Origin: Lichenicola cladoniae
GTDB taxonomy: Bacteria > Pseudomonadota > Alphaproteobacteria > Acetobacterales > Acetobacteraceae
DNA: 64,000 nt
Assembly (NCBI RefSeq): GCF_013201075.1
Contig: NZ_CP053708.1
Location: 611,001-675,000 of the forward strand
Direction of reading: 5' to 3'
Part shown: positions 40,133-49,006 of the stretch, in pieces
Numbering within the stretch: position 1 is the first letter of the stretch
Layout of the letters: each line of letters starts with the position of its first letter
Translations under genes and position numbers: made by a program
The notes under the pieces: generated by a model
What the model was told of the DNA's origin: nothing
Databases searched by the model: none
The model's input: only the letters and a program-made list of their open reading frames with translations

Positions 40133-40806
40133 GGCAGTCATCAATGACCGACACCGGCTATCGGGCAGGCAGGAGCGGGACGCGGCTGGTCGCGGTGATC
40201 GGAACCCTGGGAGCGCTGTTGCTGGCCGGATGCGGCTCGTCCGAGCCGAGCTACTACACGCTCAGCCCATGGCCCGGCGTGGCTCAGCCGGGTGGGCCGC
40301 TGACGGTCAAGGTGCGCTCGCCGACCATCGCGGCGTATCTCGACCGTGACTACATCGTGCGCAACGATCGCGGGTACAAGCTGAAGCTTGCCGACGATGC
40401 CGCCTGGGGCGAGCCGCTCGCGGACATGATTGGGCGGACGCTGGCGCTCGATCTGCAGCAGCGTCTGCCGGGCAGCAACGTCTTCACCCAGACCGGCGCG
40501 ATCTCGACCGAGGCGCAGGCCACGGTCGAGCTCGATATCTCGCAGTTCGCGGAAGACCATGATGGTCGCGCCGAAGTCACCGCGACCCTGTCGGTCCAGC
40601 GATCGGATAGCGGGCCATCGTCCGCACGGGTGATCCACGTCGTCGCGACGCCGGATGGGCCTGCCATAGCGCAGCTTGCGGCTTCGTTGAGCCAGTTGCT
40701 GGGTCAGGTGGCGGATGAGGCTGCACGGGAAGCACGGGCGATCGGTCCGGTGCCGGTCGCGCCGCAATCGTCGGGGCAGACGCCGCTGGCGCCCCCGGGC
40801 AGCTAG
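40129..40806 (+). CDS. pqiC: PqiC-type auxiliary lipoprotein
   Basis: 225 residues. Lipoprotein signal with lipobox LLLAGC (cysteine about residue 35), then the ABC-type auxiliary (DUF330) fold: YYTLSPWPG, VRSPTIAAYLDRDYIV, ADMIGRTLALDL. It should anchor PqiB at the outer membrane. ATG 40129 overlaps the pqiB stop; MTDTG at 40144 is an alternative start. Confidence 0.88.
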   Translation: MRQSSMTDTGYRAGRSGTRLVAVIGTLGALLLAGCGSSEPSYYTLSPWPGVAQPGGPLTVKVRSPTIAAYLDRDYIVRNDRGYKLKLADDAAWGEPLADMIGRTLALDLQQRLPGSNVFTQTGAISTEAQATVELDISQFAEDHDGRAEVTATLSVQRSDSGPSSARVIHVVATPDGPAIAQLAASLSQLLGQVADEAAREARAIGPVPVAPQSSGQTPLAPPGS

Positions 40807-40809
40807 ATC

Positions 40810-40829
40810 AGCGACCCGGCCGGGTCGCT
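40810..40829. terminator. Palindrome between convergent pqiC and nusG
   Basis: Perfect 20-base palindrome AGCGACCCGGCCGGGTCGCT starting four bases after the pqiC stop and 13 bases before the nusG stop. Probable shared terminator; no strong T-tract. Confidence 0.6.
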
Positions 40830-40841
40830 GTCAGCGGTGTC

Positions 40842-41372
40842 CTAGACCTTTTCGACCTGGCTGTATTCGAGGTCGACCGGGGTGGATCGTCCGAAGATCG
40901 AGACACTGACCTTCAGGCGGCCCTTCTCCTCGTCGACGTCCTCGACGGTGCCGTTGAAACTGGTGAACGGGCCATCGGCCACCCGGACCTGCTCGCCGAT
41001 TTCGAACAGGATGGACGGGCGCGGGCGCTCCACACCTTCCTGGGTCTGTTTCATGATCCGGTCCGCCTCGGAATCCGAGATCGGGGTCGGACGGGTCTTG
41101 CTGCCGAGGAAGCCGGTCACCTTGGGGGTGTCCTTGACCAGATGCCAGGCATCGTCGGTCAGTTCCATCTTCACCAGTACATAGCCGGGGAAGAACTTTC
41201 GCTCGGAGTTGACCTTCTGGCCGCGCCTGACTTCGACGACGTCCTCAGACGGGACGAGCACCTCGTCAATGTGATCGGCCAAGCCCTTCTGCAGGGCCTG
41301 CTCCTTGATCTGCTGGGCGATCTTCTTCTCGAAGCCCGAATAGACGTGGACGACGTACCAGCGCTTCGTCAT
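40842..41372 (-). CDS. nusG: Transcription termination/antitermination protein NusG
   Basis: 176 residues. NGN domain ([31 protein letters not shown]) and C-terminal KOW domain ([21 protein letters not shown]). Binds RNA polymerase, Rho and S10. It follows secE by 37 bases, the normal order, but the usual next genes rplK-rplA are absent: the operon ends here against pqiC. Confidence 0.97.
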   Translation of the reverse strand: MTKRWYVVHVYSGFEKKIAQQIKEQALQKGLADHIDEVLVPSEDVVEVRRGQKVNSERKFFPGYVLVKMELTDDAWHLVKDTPKVTGFLGSKTRPTPISDSEADRIMKQTQEGVERPRPSILFEIGEQVRVADGPFTSFNGTVEDVDEEKGRLKVSVSIFGRSTPVDLEYSQVEKV

Positions 41373-41409
41373 GACCGCTTCCTAGAACTCCAATTTCCGG
41401 CCGACCGGG

Positions 41410-41604
41410 TCAGCTGCCGAGGCCGAACAATGACCTGACGCCCAACCCGATGACCTGGTCGACGACAAAGAAGAAAATCGCCGTCAACGCTGCCATCGCT
41501 ACCACGAGGCCGGTGGTGATCAACGTGGTGCGTCGCGTCGGCCAGGTGACCTTGGTCACCTCGGAGCGTACCTCGCGCACGAACTTTGCAGGACTGACAG
41601 CCAC
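41410..41604 (-). CDS. secE: Preprotein translocase subunit SecE
   Basis: 64 residues, the short single-helix form. The conserved amphipathic segment EVRSEVTKVTWPTRRTT is followed by one membrane helix (TTGLVVAMAALTAIFFFVV). It clamps SecY in the inner membrane. It lies between tRNA-Trp and nusG, the classical tRNA-Trp-secE-nusG order. Confidence 0.96.
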   Translation of the reverse strand: MAVSPAKFVREVRSEVTKVTWPTRRTTLITTGLVVAMAALTAIFFFVVDQVIGLGVRSLFGLGS

Positions 41605-41693
41605 GCCGCACCTTTTTGAAACCGACTGGCCGAGCCGAAAGCGGCACCGACTTCGTCTTAACCGACCCCGCTTACACCAAGCTGGCAGGCGGC

Positions 41694-41770
41694 TGGCAGG
41701 GGCGGAGGGTCTCGAACCCGCAACCTCCGGTTTTGGAGACCGGCGCTCTAGCCAATTGAGCTACACCCCT
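41694..41770 (-). tRNA. tRNA-Trp (CCA)
   Basis: 77 bases with encoded CCA end. Acceptor AGGGGTG/CGCCCCT, anticodon arm CCGGT-CTCCAAA-ACCGG (anticodon CCA), T-arm GGTTCGAGACC. Upstream of secE-nusG. Confidence 0.95.
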
Positions 41771-41976
41771 GCAGCGCCGCCGCCATCACGTCCGACCAGA
41801 GACATTTCGGCCCCTGATCTTCCGCACGGTGAACCCGGCGCAGTGGGCGTAAAGAAGGCGTGGCGACCGAGAAGTCAAGAGCCGGCGATCGAACCATGGT
41901 CGCGCGCTCTCGAGCGCGCCGGGACTTGCCGACCCCGGTCCGAAGGCGCTAACAGATCGCAGCACGCGAGCGCCAG

Positions 41977-42050
41977 GCGGGCGTAGCATAGTGGTAATGC
42001 AGTAGCCTTCCAAGCTACCGAGGAGGGTTCGATTCCCTCCGCCCGCTCCA
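41977..42050 (+). tRNA. tRNA-Gly (TCC)
   Basis: 74 bases with encoded CCA. Acceptor GCGGGCG/CGCCCGC, anticodon arm GTAGC-CTTCCAA-GCTAC (anticodon TCC), T-arm GGTTCGATTCC. It lies 82 bases before the left boundary of the integrated element but is not its target. Confidence 0.95.
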
Positions 42051-42131
42051 TCGCCGGCTTCCATCAGATCATGAATCGAATGTGGCTGGGCTTTGCCATG
42101 CTGGTCAGCGGCAGATTGCGGCGATCCGGGA

Positions 42132-42145
42132 TGGTGGAAGGGGTT
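42132..42145. repeat. attL: displaced 3' end of tRNA-Tyr
   Basis: TGGTGGAAGGGGTT, identical to the 3' terminus of the tRNA-Tyr gene at 59316-59329 and in the same orientation. It is 171 bases upstream of the integrase start. Confidence 0.88.
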
Positions 42146-42169
42146 TCACCTGCAACCATACTCGCCACA

Positions 42170-42247
42170 GTTCGCACCCATCCGTCAAATCTGGTAAAAC
42201 AGAGCGATTGCAACGGGGTTACGGTCGCCTCCGTTCGCACCAATCCG
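42170..42247. repeat. Pair of 15-base direct repeats next to attL
   Basis: GTTCGCACCCATCCG at 42170-42184 and GTTCGCACCAATCCG at 42233-42247, one mismatch, 63 bases apart. Position between attL and the integrase gene suits arm-type integrase or excisionase sites. Confidence 0.55.
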
Positions 42248-42265
42248 GAAGCGTCCGGACCCTCG

Positions 42266-42286
42266 GTGTGGGCTGGCGTGCGGGCC
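42266..42286. repeat. Left copy of a 21-base direct repeat near both element ends
   Basis: A 21-base sequence starting GTGTGGGCTGG is identical to 59243-59263, near the right end. The copies are 120 and 52 bases inside attL and attR. Probable arm-type recombination sites. Confidence 0.65.
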
Positions 42287-42316
42287 GGATCCGTTCGAAG
42301 GACGGAAGGGCGGTCG

Positions 42317-43543
42317 TTGCCAAAGCTGAACAACTTTTCGATGAAAAAGCTGACCCTGCCGGGGCGCTATGGAGACGGTAACGGCTTGTGGTTGCAGGTC
42401 CGGGACGCTCACCACCGGTCCTGGTTGCTCCGCTACAAGTTCGAAGGACGAGCCCGCCAAATGGGGCTCGGACCGGTTGAGCTTGTCACGCTCGCCGAGG
42501 CCCGTGAGGCGGGGCTAGAAGCGCGCAAGCTGGTCTTCAAGGGAATAGACCCTATCGACCATCGGAAGGCTGCCAAGGTCGCTAAGCTGGAGGTGCAGGC
42601 GGTCTTCACGTTCCAGCAGGTGGCCGAGCGCTATATCGCTGCGCACGAGGCCGGCTGGCGGAACGAGAAGCATCGCTACCAATGGGGCGCGACGCTCAAG
42701 AACCTCTGCTACCCGGTCCTCGGCGACAAGCCGGTCGACCAGATCGACACCGGCCTCGTGATGCGCATCCTGGATGGGCTTTGGCAGGAGAAGCCTGAGA
42801 CCGCTACCCGGGTCCGCGGTCGGATCGAGAGCATCCTCGACTATGCCAAGGCACGGGGATGGCGGGCAGGGGAAAACCCTGCACGATGGAAAGGCCACCT
42901 TGAGAACCTGCTCCCGAAACGGAGCAAGGTGGCCAAGGTGAAGCACCACGCGGCCCTGCCTTGGCTAGAGATGGGTTCGTTCATGGAGAAGGTACGCTCT
43001 GCCGAGGCCGTCTCTGCCTGGGCTCTCGAGTTCACCATCCTGACCGCTGCGAGAACAGGCGAGACGATTGGAGCCCGATGGTCGGAGATCGACGTCAACG
43101 CCGGAAGCTGGACGATCCCGGCCGAGCGGATGAAGGCAGGGCAGGAGCATCGCGTTCCCCTGTCCGGCCGGGCGATCGAGCTGCTGGAACAGGTCACGCC
43201 GTTCCGGACGTCCGACGCATCGTTCGTCTTTCCAGGGGCCCGAGTCGCGACCGGGTTGTCTCAGATGGCGTTGATCATGACCCTGCGCCGGCTTGGCCAC
43301 GGTCACATCACCGTGCACGGCTTCCGATCGACGTTCCGCGACTGGGCGGCCGAGTCGACCAACTACCCACGAGAGGTCGCCGAGGCCGCGCTGGCCCATA
43401 CCCTCCGCGACAGGGTCGAGGCGGCGTATCGGCGCAGCGACCTGTTCGATAAGCGCAGGCAGCTGCTGAGCGAGTGGGAGGCGTTCTGCGCACGGCCGGC
43501 GCGGATGACCGGCGATGTTGTGCCGATGAGGGCGGCGTCATGA
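42317..43543 (+). CDS. int: Tyrosine-type integrase, P4-like (DUF4102 N-terminus)
   Basis: 408 residues from a TTG at 42317 (GGAAGGG upstream), giving PKLNNFS..LPGRYGDGNGLWLQV, the usual start of this family; the frame is open back to an ATG at 42071, but that part overlaps attL and the arm sites. DUF4102 domain (1-90), central SAM-like domain, catalytic domain with R in TAARTGE (about 244), HxxR in VHGFRSTF (about 333) and tyrosine in AAYRRSD (about 370). It catalyses integration and excision at tRNA-Tyr. Its stop overlaps the next gene's ATG. Confidence 0.93.
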   Translation: MPKLNNFSMKKLTLPGRYGDGNGLWLQVRDAHHRSWLLRYKFEGRARQMGLGPVELVTLAEAREAGLEARKLVFKGIDPIDHRKAAKVAKLEVQAVFTFQQVAERYIAAHEAGWRNEKHRYQWGATLKNLCYPVLGDKPVDQIDTGLVMRILDGLWQEKPETATRVRGRIESILDYAKARGWRAGENPARWKGHLENLLPKRSKVAKVKHHAALPWLEMGSFMEKVRSAEAVSAWALEFTILTAARTGETIGARWSEIDVNAGSWTIPAERMKAGQEHRVPLSGRAIELLEQVTPFRTSDASFVFPGARVATGLSQMALIMTLRRLGHGHITVHGFRSTFRDWAAESTNYPREVAEAALAHTLRDRVEAAYRRSDLFDKRRQLLSEWEAFCARPARMTGDVVPMRAAS

Positions 43544-44328
43544 GCGACCAACCAGCGGTTTACGTACCGCAAGGACATATCGCCCTCCGGGAAGCGCTCG
43601 CCCGAGCTGCCGAAATCATTCGCCCGGCGATCGATATCCGCGCCGTCCTATCTGGCTCTGGTGAATGGTGGAGAGAGGGGTTCGACCAGCTAAGAGACTT
43701 CGCGACGCTTGATCTCGAAGATGATGCCGCAAGGACATCCAATGAAGATGAAGCAGCTGCAAGTTGGGTAATCGGAGTTGTTCGAGACCAGCTTCGCTTT
43801 TGCTTAGCTGAAGGACATATCACGTCTGTTGGGCAACGAGCTGATGGACGGCTGGATCCGGTTCCGCAGGAGTTTTGGCGAACAGACGCTGGCGGCCGGG
43901 CAATTTTGTCTCCGATGCCGTTTGACGGCTTCACTCGGGTCTTCCTGACCGACAAGGTGTTTGCAAAATGGGTGGGAGACGTGCCGCATTGGTTTGAACA
44001 ACAGAAAATAGTCGAGAAAGTCGATCAATCGGGCGACGTATCTCCCGAAACCTATTCTTTACCGTCAATGGCGCTGCCGCGAAAGCGAGCTCAATGCAAA
44101 GCTTTGCTGGCTAGGAATATGACCGCAAAGAACGCTGTCGTCGAAGCTGGGAAAGAGTTCGCCCGCCCGCATGTGGAAGCAAAGCTTGGCTTTGCTGTGT
44201 CCAACCCGGTTTACGACGAGGCATGGGGCGAGGCTGCTGAAGAGACAGGCCGCGAAACGCTCAAATCTGGAGGCCGAAAATCGAATTCGACGATGGCTGC
44301 GGCTAAATCGGCCACCCTAATCGATTAG
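43540..44328 (+). CDS. Unknown protein cotranscribed with the integrase
   Basis: 262 residues; ATG overlaps the int stop (ATGA). Mostly helical and acidic, no recognisable domain; segments include WVIGVVRDQLRFCLAEG and ALPRKRAQCKALLARNM. GC is lower than in the chromosome. The tight coupling to int suggests a role in the element's own maintenance. Confidence 0.6.
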   Translation: MSDQPAVYVPQGHIALREALARAAEIIRPAIDIRAVLSGSGEWWREGFDQLRDFATLDLEDDAARTSNEDEAAASWVIGVVRDQLRFCLAEGHITSVGQRADGRLDPVPQEFWRTDAGGRAILSPMPFDGFTRVFLTDKVFAKWVGDVPHWFEQQKIVEKVDQSGDVSPETYSLPSMALPRKRAQCKALLARNMTAKNAVVEAGKEFARPHVEAKLGFAVSNPVYDEAWGEAAEETGRETLKSGGRKSNSTMAAAKSATLID

Positions 44329-44419
44329 CTTTTCTGAACAAAGAAATCGCCCAGGGATTTTTTCCCCGCAGAGCTCGCGCCATCCTCCACCTCAGTTCTT
44401 AACGAACGAGGACAAACAA

Positions 44420-44611
44420 ATGCAGACCAACACACCTGACCCGAAGCCGCTGCTCGTCAACTGCCAGACCGCTCAGCACTTGCTCGGCGTTCGGAACACT
44501 AAGTTCTGGGCATTGGTGAAGGCCGGCGCGGTCGAGACCGTAAAGCTCGGAGATCGCACCATGGTTCGCTACGCCAGCCTCGAGAGACTCGCCGAACCGA
44601 AAGCCGCCTGA
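44420..44611 (+). CDS. AlpA-like/MerR-type excisionase or regulator
   Basis: 63 residues. A single winged helix-turn-helix like the AlpA/excisionase-family (HTH_17) proteins: VNCQTAQHLLGVRNTKFWALVKAGAVETVKLGDRT in segments, with the wing motif and a C-terminal YASLERLA. Such proteins act as excisionase (directionality factor) or transcription activator near P4-type integrases. Confidence 0.75.
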   Translation: MQTNTPDPKPLLVNCQTAQHLLGVRNTKFWALVKAGAVETVKLGDRTMVRYASLERLAEPKAA

Positions 44612-44783
44612 AGAAACAGCCCGCCCCGTGACCGAGGCAGGCTGCCAAACATGTCTTCCAACGCCCTCGCAAGCAGGAAGATAGTGGCGCCATCGGTCCG
44701 GAGCAACATGAAAGTTGCCCGACGTGCACACAAATACTGCTCATAGACCGCGCCAGGAGGCGTGCGTCTTCTTACTGCCTCAG

Positions 44784-44897
44784 ATGCCCAACCTCGACGG
44801 TGAGCCACGTTGTGCGCTCGTGCTGCCGAACCGGCTGCCGACCCTGCACCGGAACCTGACTGCAGCGCTTGCGGCAATGCAGGAGGCGATACCATGA
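44784..44897 (+). CDS. Small unknown protein
   Basis: 37 residues from ATG 44784 (MPNLDGEPRC), or up to 60 from a TTG at 44715. Its stop overlaps the next ATG (ATGA), which supports translation coupling. An AGGAGG at 44755 lies too far upstream for this ATG, so the true start is uncertain. No homology recognised. Confidence 0.35.
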   Translation: MPNLDGEPRCALVLPNRLPTLHRNLTAALAAMQEAIP

Positions 44898-45085
44898 GTG
44901 CGCTTCCTCGCCCGCCGTTGCACGGGTTCCACTTATATCCGCTGCCATTGCCCAGACTGCCGTGGGTGGCGGCCGAGCTGGATCGGATCGCCAAGCAGAT
45001 CGAGCGGAATGGCTTGAAGTTGACCGCTCAAAAAATGCGGGAGCGAGCCGATGCGGTAAGACGCGATTGGAGAGGCCGGGTATGA
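44894..45085 (+). CDS. Small unknown protein
   Basis: 63 residues, Pro/Leu-rich start then a basic amphipathic helix (RIAKQIERNGLKLTAQKMRERA). ATG overlaps the preceding stop and its own stop overlaps the next ATG, in a chain that leads into the primase gene. Function unknown. Confidence 0.5.
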   Translation: MSALPRPPLHGFHLYPLPLPRLPWVAAELDRIAKQIERNGLKLTAQKMRERADAVRRDWRGRV

Positions 45086-45246
45086 GCTGGACCTCCGACA
45101 TCCAAGGCATCCAGGACGAAGCTGGCCAGCGCTGCGCGGTTGAGCCCGATGACATTCACGCCAAGGCCATGGAGGCGATGAGACGGATCTGGCCTGATGC
45201 TAGGCCGATCGTGATCAACTCGCAGCATGCAGCGGGGTATGCATGA
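45082..45246 (+). CDS. Small unknown protein
   Basis: 54 residues starting MSWTSDIQGIQDEAG, linked by ATGA overlaps to both neighbours. No family recognised; position suggests a replication-module accessory protein. Confidence 0.5.
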   Translation: MSWTSDIQGIQDEAGQRCAVEPDDIHAKAMEAMRRIWPDARPIVINSQHAAGYA

Positions 45247-47616
45247 ACGCGATCGGGATACCGCTGATCACCAGTGCCCTCGAACTCGGGCTGGCCGTGT
45301 TTCCGTGCGGCGCGAATAAGAAACCGGCGATCGGCAAGAAGGAAGGTGGTCGGGGCTTCCATGACGCGTCGCGTGACCACGCAGAGATTGAGCGGATGTT
45401 CGGACGCCACAACGCCAGACTGATCGGCGTTCCGACAGGCGAGGTGTCTGGCTGGGACGTGCTTGACCTGGACTACCGACACGGTGCCAAGGCGTTTGAG
45501 GATGCTAACGCGCATCGTATGCCAGAAACCAGAGTCCACGAGACGCAGAGCGGCGGCCGGCATCTCGTGTTTCTCCATGCGCCGGGTGTACGAAACTCGG
45601 CAAGCGAGATCGCACCCGGTGTCGACGTCCGCGGATCCGGCGGATACATCATCATGCCGCCGTCGCCAGGCTACCGGATCGTCAGCGACGCAGACCCGGT
45701 GCACTGGCCGACGTGGTTGCTTGAGTTGGTGCTGCCGGCGCCGGTCGTCGAGCGGCCCCGGGCAATATCGGCGCAGATTGCGCCGATATTCGTGTCATCG
45801 AAGCGGATCGAGAAGCTGATCGGCATCGCGCTCGGCAAGGTGCGGCAGGCTCCCGACGGCGCGAAGCACTACACGCTGCGCAACCAAGCAATCTGCCTTG
45901 GCGGCTTGCAGCACCTCGGCGATTTCAGCGACAGCGATGCGCTCACGTGGCTGATGGATGCGTTGCCCGACAGTGCCAAGGATCGGCGCGCGGCCGAGCA
46001 AACGGCGAAATGGGGCTTGGAGACGGGCAAGGCACGGCCATTCGAGCTCGAGGACCGGCCGTTGCCAGGACGCCCAACAGCAGTCAGCTCATCCGACGGC
46101 AACGCGGGTGAGGAACCGCCTCCGTTTGGAGAGGCCGAGCACGACCAAGAAGATGTTGAGCCACCCGAGCCAACGCCGCACCAGGGTATGGATAGTCAAG
46201 CCGGCTCCGACGCGATCGAAGCAGCTGTCGACGAGATGAACGCGCGCTACATGGTCGTCAATGAAGCCGGCAAGGCGGTGATCTACCAGCCCGACTTCGA
46301 TCCGGTCCTGCACCGCCGTTACTTCAACCGCTTGGCTTTTGAGGATCTGAACCGGCTCTATCTCAACCGGCAGGTGCAGGTCGGTGTCGACGAAAAAGGT
46401 CGGCCGCTCTTCAAGACAGCCTCTCACATCTGGCAACGCCATCATCGCCGCCGCCAGTATATCGACGGGATCCGCTTCGATCCATCGGGCCGGGATCTCC
46501 CAGCCGGCGTGCTGAACCTCTGGGAAGGCTTTGCGGTCACCCCGGCAACCGGCGACTGGTCGCTACTGCGCAAGCACATGCTGACGATCATCTGCGACGG
46601 TGACCGGGTGCGCTTCAACTACCTGCTGGGCTGGATGGCGCGCATGGTGCAGCGCCCGGCAGAGCAGGGCGAGGTCGCTATCGTCATGCGCGGCGGCGAA
46701 GGGACCGGAAAAGGCACGCTCGCCAAGGCATTGCTCAAGATCATGGGGCAGCACGGCCTGGCTGTCAGCAACTTCGAAGCACCTGGTCGGCAATTTTAAC
46801 GCCCACCTGCGCGACGCCATCCTGCTGTTCGTCGACGAGGCGTTCTTCGCCGGTGATCGGGCGCATGTCGGTGTGCTCAAGTCGCTCATCACCGAACCCT
46901 ATCTGACCGTCGAGGCCAAGTTCCAGAACGCGATCCAGAGCCCGAACTACTTGCACGTCATGATGGCGAGCAACGAGGAATGGGTGGTGCCAGCCTCGCA
47001 GGACGCGCGCCGCTTCTTCGTGCTGGAGGTGTCCGAGAAGATGAAGAACGACCACGCCTACTTCGGCGCCATCGCCGCACAGATGGAAGCCGGCGGATAT
47101 GAAGCCATGTTGCACGACTTGCTGGCGCTCGACCTGACCGGGTTCAACGTGCGCGCCGTGCCCGTCACTGAGGGCTTGCAGCGGCAGCGGAAGCTGAGCC
47201 TGCCGACGACCGAAGCATGGTGGCAGGACTGCCTCGACCGGGGATACGTCTTCCGCTCCAAGCTTGGCCTCGAGGCGGTCTTCGGCACATGGCACGAAGA
47301 GGTCAGTACTGAGATCCTGTTCGCCAGTTACCTCGACTTTGCGGAGCATCGGCGAGAGCGGCAGATCCTGAGCCGGGAGATGCTGGGACGCTTCATGAAG
47401 AAGATGGGCGGCAAGGCGAAACGGCTTAGCTATGCGCCGGTCGGGGAACACCTGACCGATGAAACGAGCGCTTATGGCAGCACGACCCGGAAGGCCAAGC
47501 CTGTCGAGCATCCCCGACCGCCGGGGTATTCGCTTGGCGGGATCAGCCTATCACGAGCCGATTTCGCCAAGAAAACAGGCCTGAATATTGAATGGAGCGA
47601 CCCGGATGGGGCTTAA
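45243..47616 (+). pseudogene. Prim-pol/DUF5906 primase-helicase, frameshifted
   Basis: Together about 790 residues. The first frame (45243-46799) has an archaeo-eukaryotic primase/polymerase domain (1-160; VFPCGANKKPAIGKKEGG, catalytic acidic GWDVLDLDY, GGRHLVFLHAPGV), a linker, and the DUF5906 helicase start with Walker A MRGGEGTGKGTLAKAL. It then ends at PGRQF*. The second frame continues properly with SKHLVGNFNAHLRD, FVDEAFFAGD and the rest to 47616. Removing one T in the TT at 46773-46774 restores N-S-K-H-L. In related elements this protein primes and unwinds the replication origin. Either the element has lost replication, or a base is wrong. Confidence 0.85.
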
Positions 47617-47622
47617 TCGCGT

Positions 47623-47910
47623 CAGGGTTAAAGACCTGACCAGGGTGCTTCGATCTTCTCTGACGCGGAAAGATGTAGTTCCAGTCTACGTCCGTCAGGG
47701 TTTCCAGGGTTTCCAGGGTTGAAAAACGCAAGTCGCCAGAACTTTTCCCCCAGGCCGATTTTCGGCCGAGCGTAGTGGCTCCCCAGGGATTATTCTTCTA
47801 CCTTTTCAAATAACCCTGACAACCCTGCCTACCCTGGCAGCATATTGAAATTGCAGTGGAATATCGCGGCAGGGTTCCAACCCCTGACCGAACGTAACCC
47901 TGACACCCTG
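47623..47910. repeat. Iteron-like CAGGGTT/AACCCTG cluster, putative replication origin
   Basis: In about 290 non-coding bases the heptamer CAGGGTT occurs at 47623, 47696, 47705, 47714 and 47870 (plus strand), and its complement AACCCTG at 47812, 47821 and 47896, with near copies at 47641, 47831 and 47905. Three copies at 47696-47720 are spaced nine bases apart. Between them lie AT-rich tracts (47785-47812, 47845-47865). This directly follows the primase-helicase gene, the usual place for a phage or satellite origin. Confidence 0.65.
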
Positions 47911-48216
47911 ACATATCGGGGCGTTATACCGTTATTTGGAAAGACGTAGGCCAAATAACCAGCGCCAGAAGAAAATCCGGCCACGCTGCGAATACTTCCA
48001 ACAAAACCTGAACCGACGATCGCAGAGCCGTGCGTCCGATAATGTGGGCTGACGCGTGTGCTATCCGGTGCATGCTCCCCGCAGCCAGACGCAGCCTACA
48101 CTTTCGGCGGACGCGTGCTCCGTCGAACAAACTTTTTTCTGTGTCATGACCGCCCGACAGTGTCCGCTGTTATTCTCTGTAGTTCGCAGTCATACGCTAC
48201 TGTCCGAGTAAAACAT
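47911..48216. other. Non-coding stretch between origin and late genes
   Basis: No convincing gene: frames on both strands lack start signals and family features. It probably carries leader and promoter sequences for the operon that starts at 48264. Confidence 0.4.
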
Positions 48217-48260
48217 CGGACTATATTATTGAAGTCCAGATACACACGAATTATAGTCCG
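48217..48260. promoter_or_regulatory. Inverted repeat operator before the late operon
   Basis: CGGACTATA at 48217-48225 and its exact complement TATAGTCCG at 48252-48260, 26 bases apart, with an extra AGTCC half-site at 48233. The right arm ends three bases before the ATG at 48264. It could be a dimer operator or a regulatory hairpin over the translation start. Confidence 0.5.
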
Positions 48261-48263
48261 TAT

Positions 48264-48623
48264 ATGCGTAGGATCGGACCGCATTCTTCTGCCGTTGCAC
48301 TGGCGAAACTCGATGGCCGCACGCGCCAGGGGCGACTGCTCCGCGACATACGCGCGGATCTCGTAAAGCACGTCGGCGGAAGCCCGAGCGCGACCGAACG
48401 CATTCTGATTGACCAGGCGGCGCAGCTGCGCCTGCGCCTCGCACTAATGGACGCTGAAGATGCTGGTGTTTTGAGTGAGCGCAACGCACGCGAGTATCTG
48501 AGCTGGTCGAGCGCGTTGGGCAGGATGCTGCGTCAGTTAGGGCTAAAGGCCGCAGCCAAGCCGGCCCCGAGCCTCGATGACCTCATGACCCGGCTCACCC
48601 CTTCCCGCGGCATCGCCGCATGA
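48264..48623 (+). CDS. Unknown protein, first of the packaging module (possible small terminase)
   Basis: 119 residues, mostly helical and basic (GRTRQGRLLRDIRADLVKHVGG, SATERILIDQAAQLRLRLALMD). Placement a few genes before the terminase large subunit makes a DNA-recognition (TerS) role possible, but no HTH family is recognised. No Shine-Dalgarno is visible; translation may be leaderless or controlled by the adjacent inverted repeat. Confidence 0.55.
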   Translation: MRRIGPHSSAVALAKLDGRTRQGRLLRDIRADLVKHVGGSPSATERILIDQAAQLRLRLALMDAEDAGVLSERNAREYLSWSSALGRMLRQLGLKAAAKPAPSLDDLMTRLTPSRGIAA

Positions 48624-49003
48624 CCGAAAGCTATCGGATCGTCGTGCTCGATGAAGCAATGGGTCGGCGCTGCAGAGCGCAAGCCAAGCTTGGACTCGCG
48701 TTCGATGCCGCCTGGTTCCGTGTCGAACCCATCACCAAAGATTCCACCCCAAAACCGAAGGTAACCACAATGGACCAGGACCTTTTCGTGCAGCTGCTTG
48801 CATTCCTGACTGACAACTTCAAACCGACCCCCGACCAGCTTCGGGAGTTCGTCGAGATGTGCGGCATGCAGATGCCGGCCGAGCAAGCCGCCGCGCCTGC
48901 CCTCGCTGCTGACGGAAGCCTGCGTCGCCTCCCGCGCGCATCCACCAGTGCACAGATCGCCACTCGCGCCACGCGCTTCCCGAATGCAGGCCGGTTGGGC
49001 TGA
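48620..49003 (+). CDS. Unknown protein
   Basis: 127 residues; ATG overlaps the preceding stop. An internal in-frame ATG (48771, MDQDLFVQLLAFLTDNF) begins a better-defined helical part and could be the real start. C-terminus is Ala/Arg/Thr-rich. No family. Confidence 0.5.
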   Translation: MTESYRIVVLDEAMGRRCRAQAKLGLAFDAAWFRVEPITKDSTPKPKVTTMDQDLFVQLLAFLTDNFKPTPDQLREFVEMCGMQMPAEQAAAPALAADGSLRRLPRASTSAQIATRATRFPNAGRLG

Positions 49004-49006
49004 GCC

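Noticed and set aside
41977-42150. tRNA-Gly as the integration target of the phage-like element
   Set aside because: No copy of the tRNA-Gly 3' end is found at the right end, whereas the tRNA-Tyr 3' end is duplicated exactly.
42071-42316. N-terminal extension of the integrase from ATG 42071
   Set aside because: It would cover attL and the repeat sites, and the family normally begins at the PKLNNFS..GRYGDGNGLW segment.
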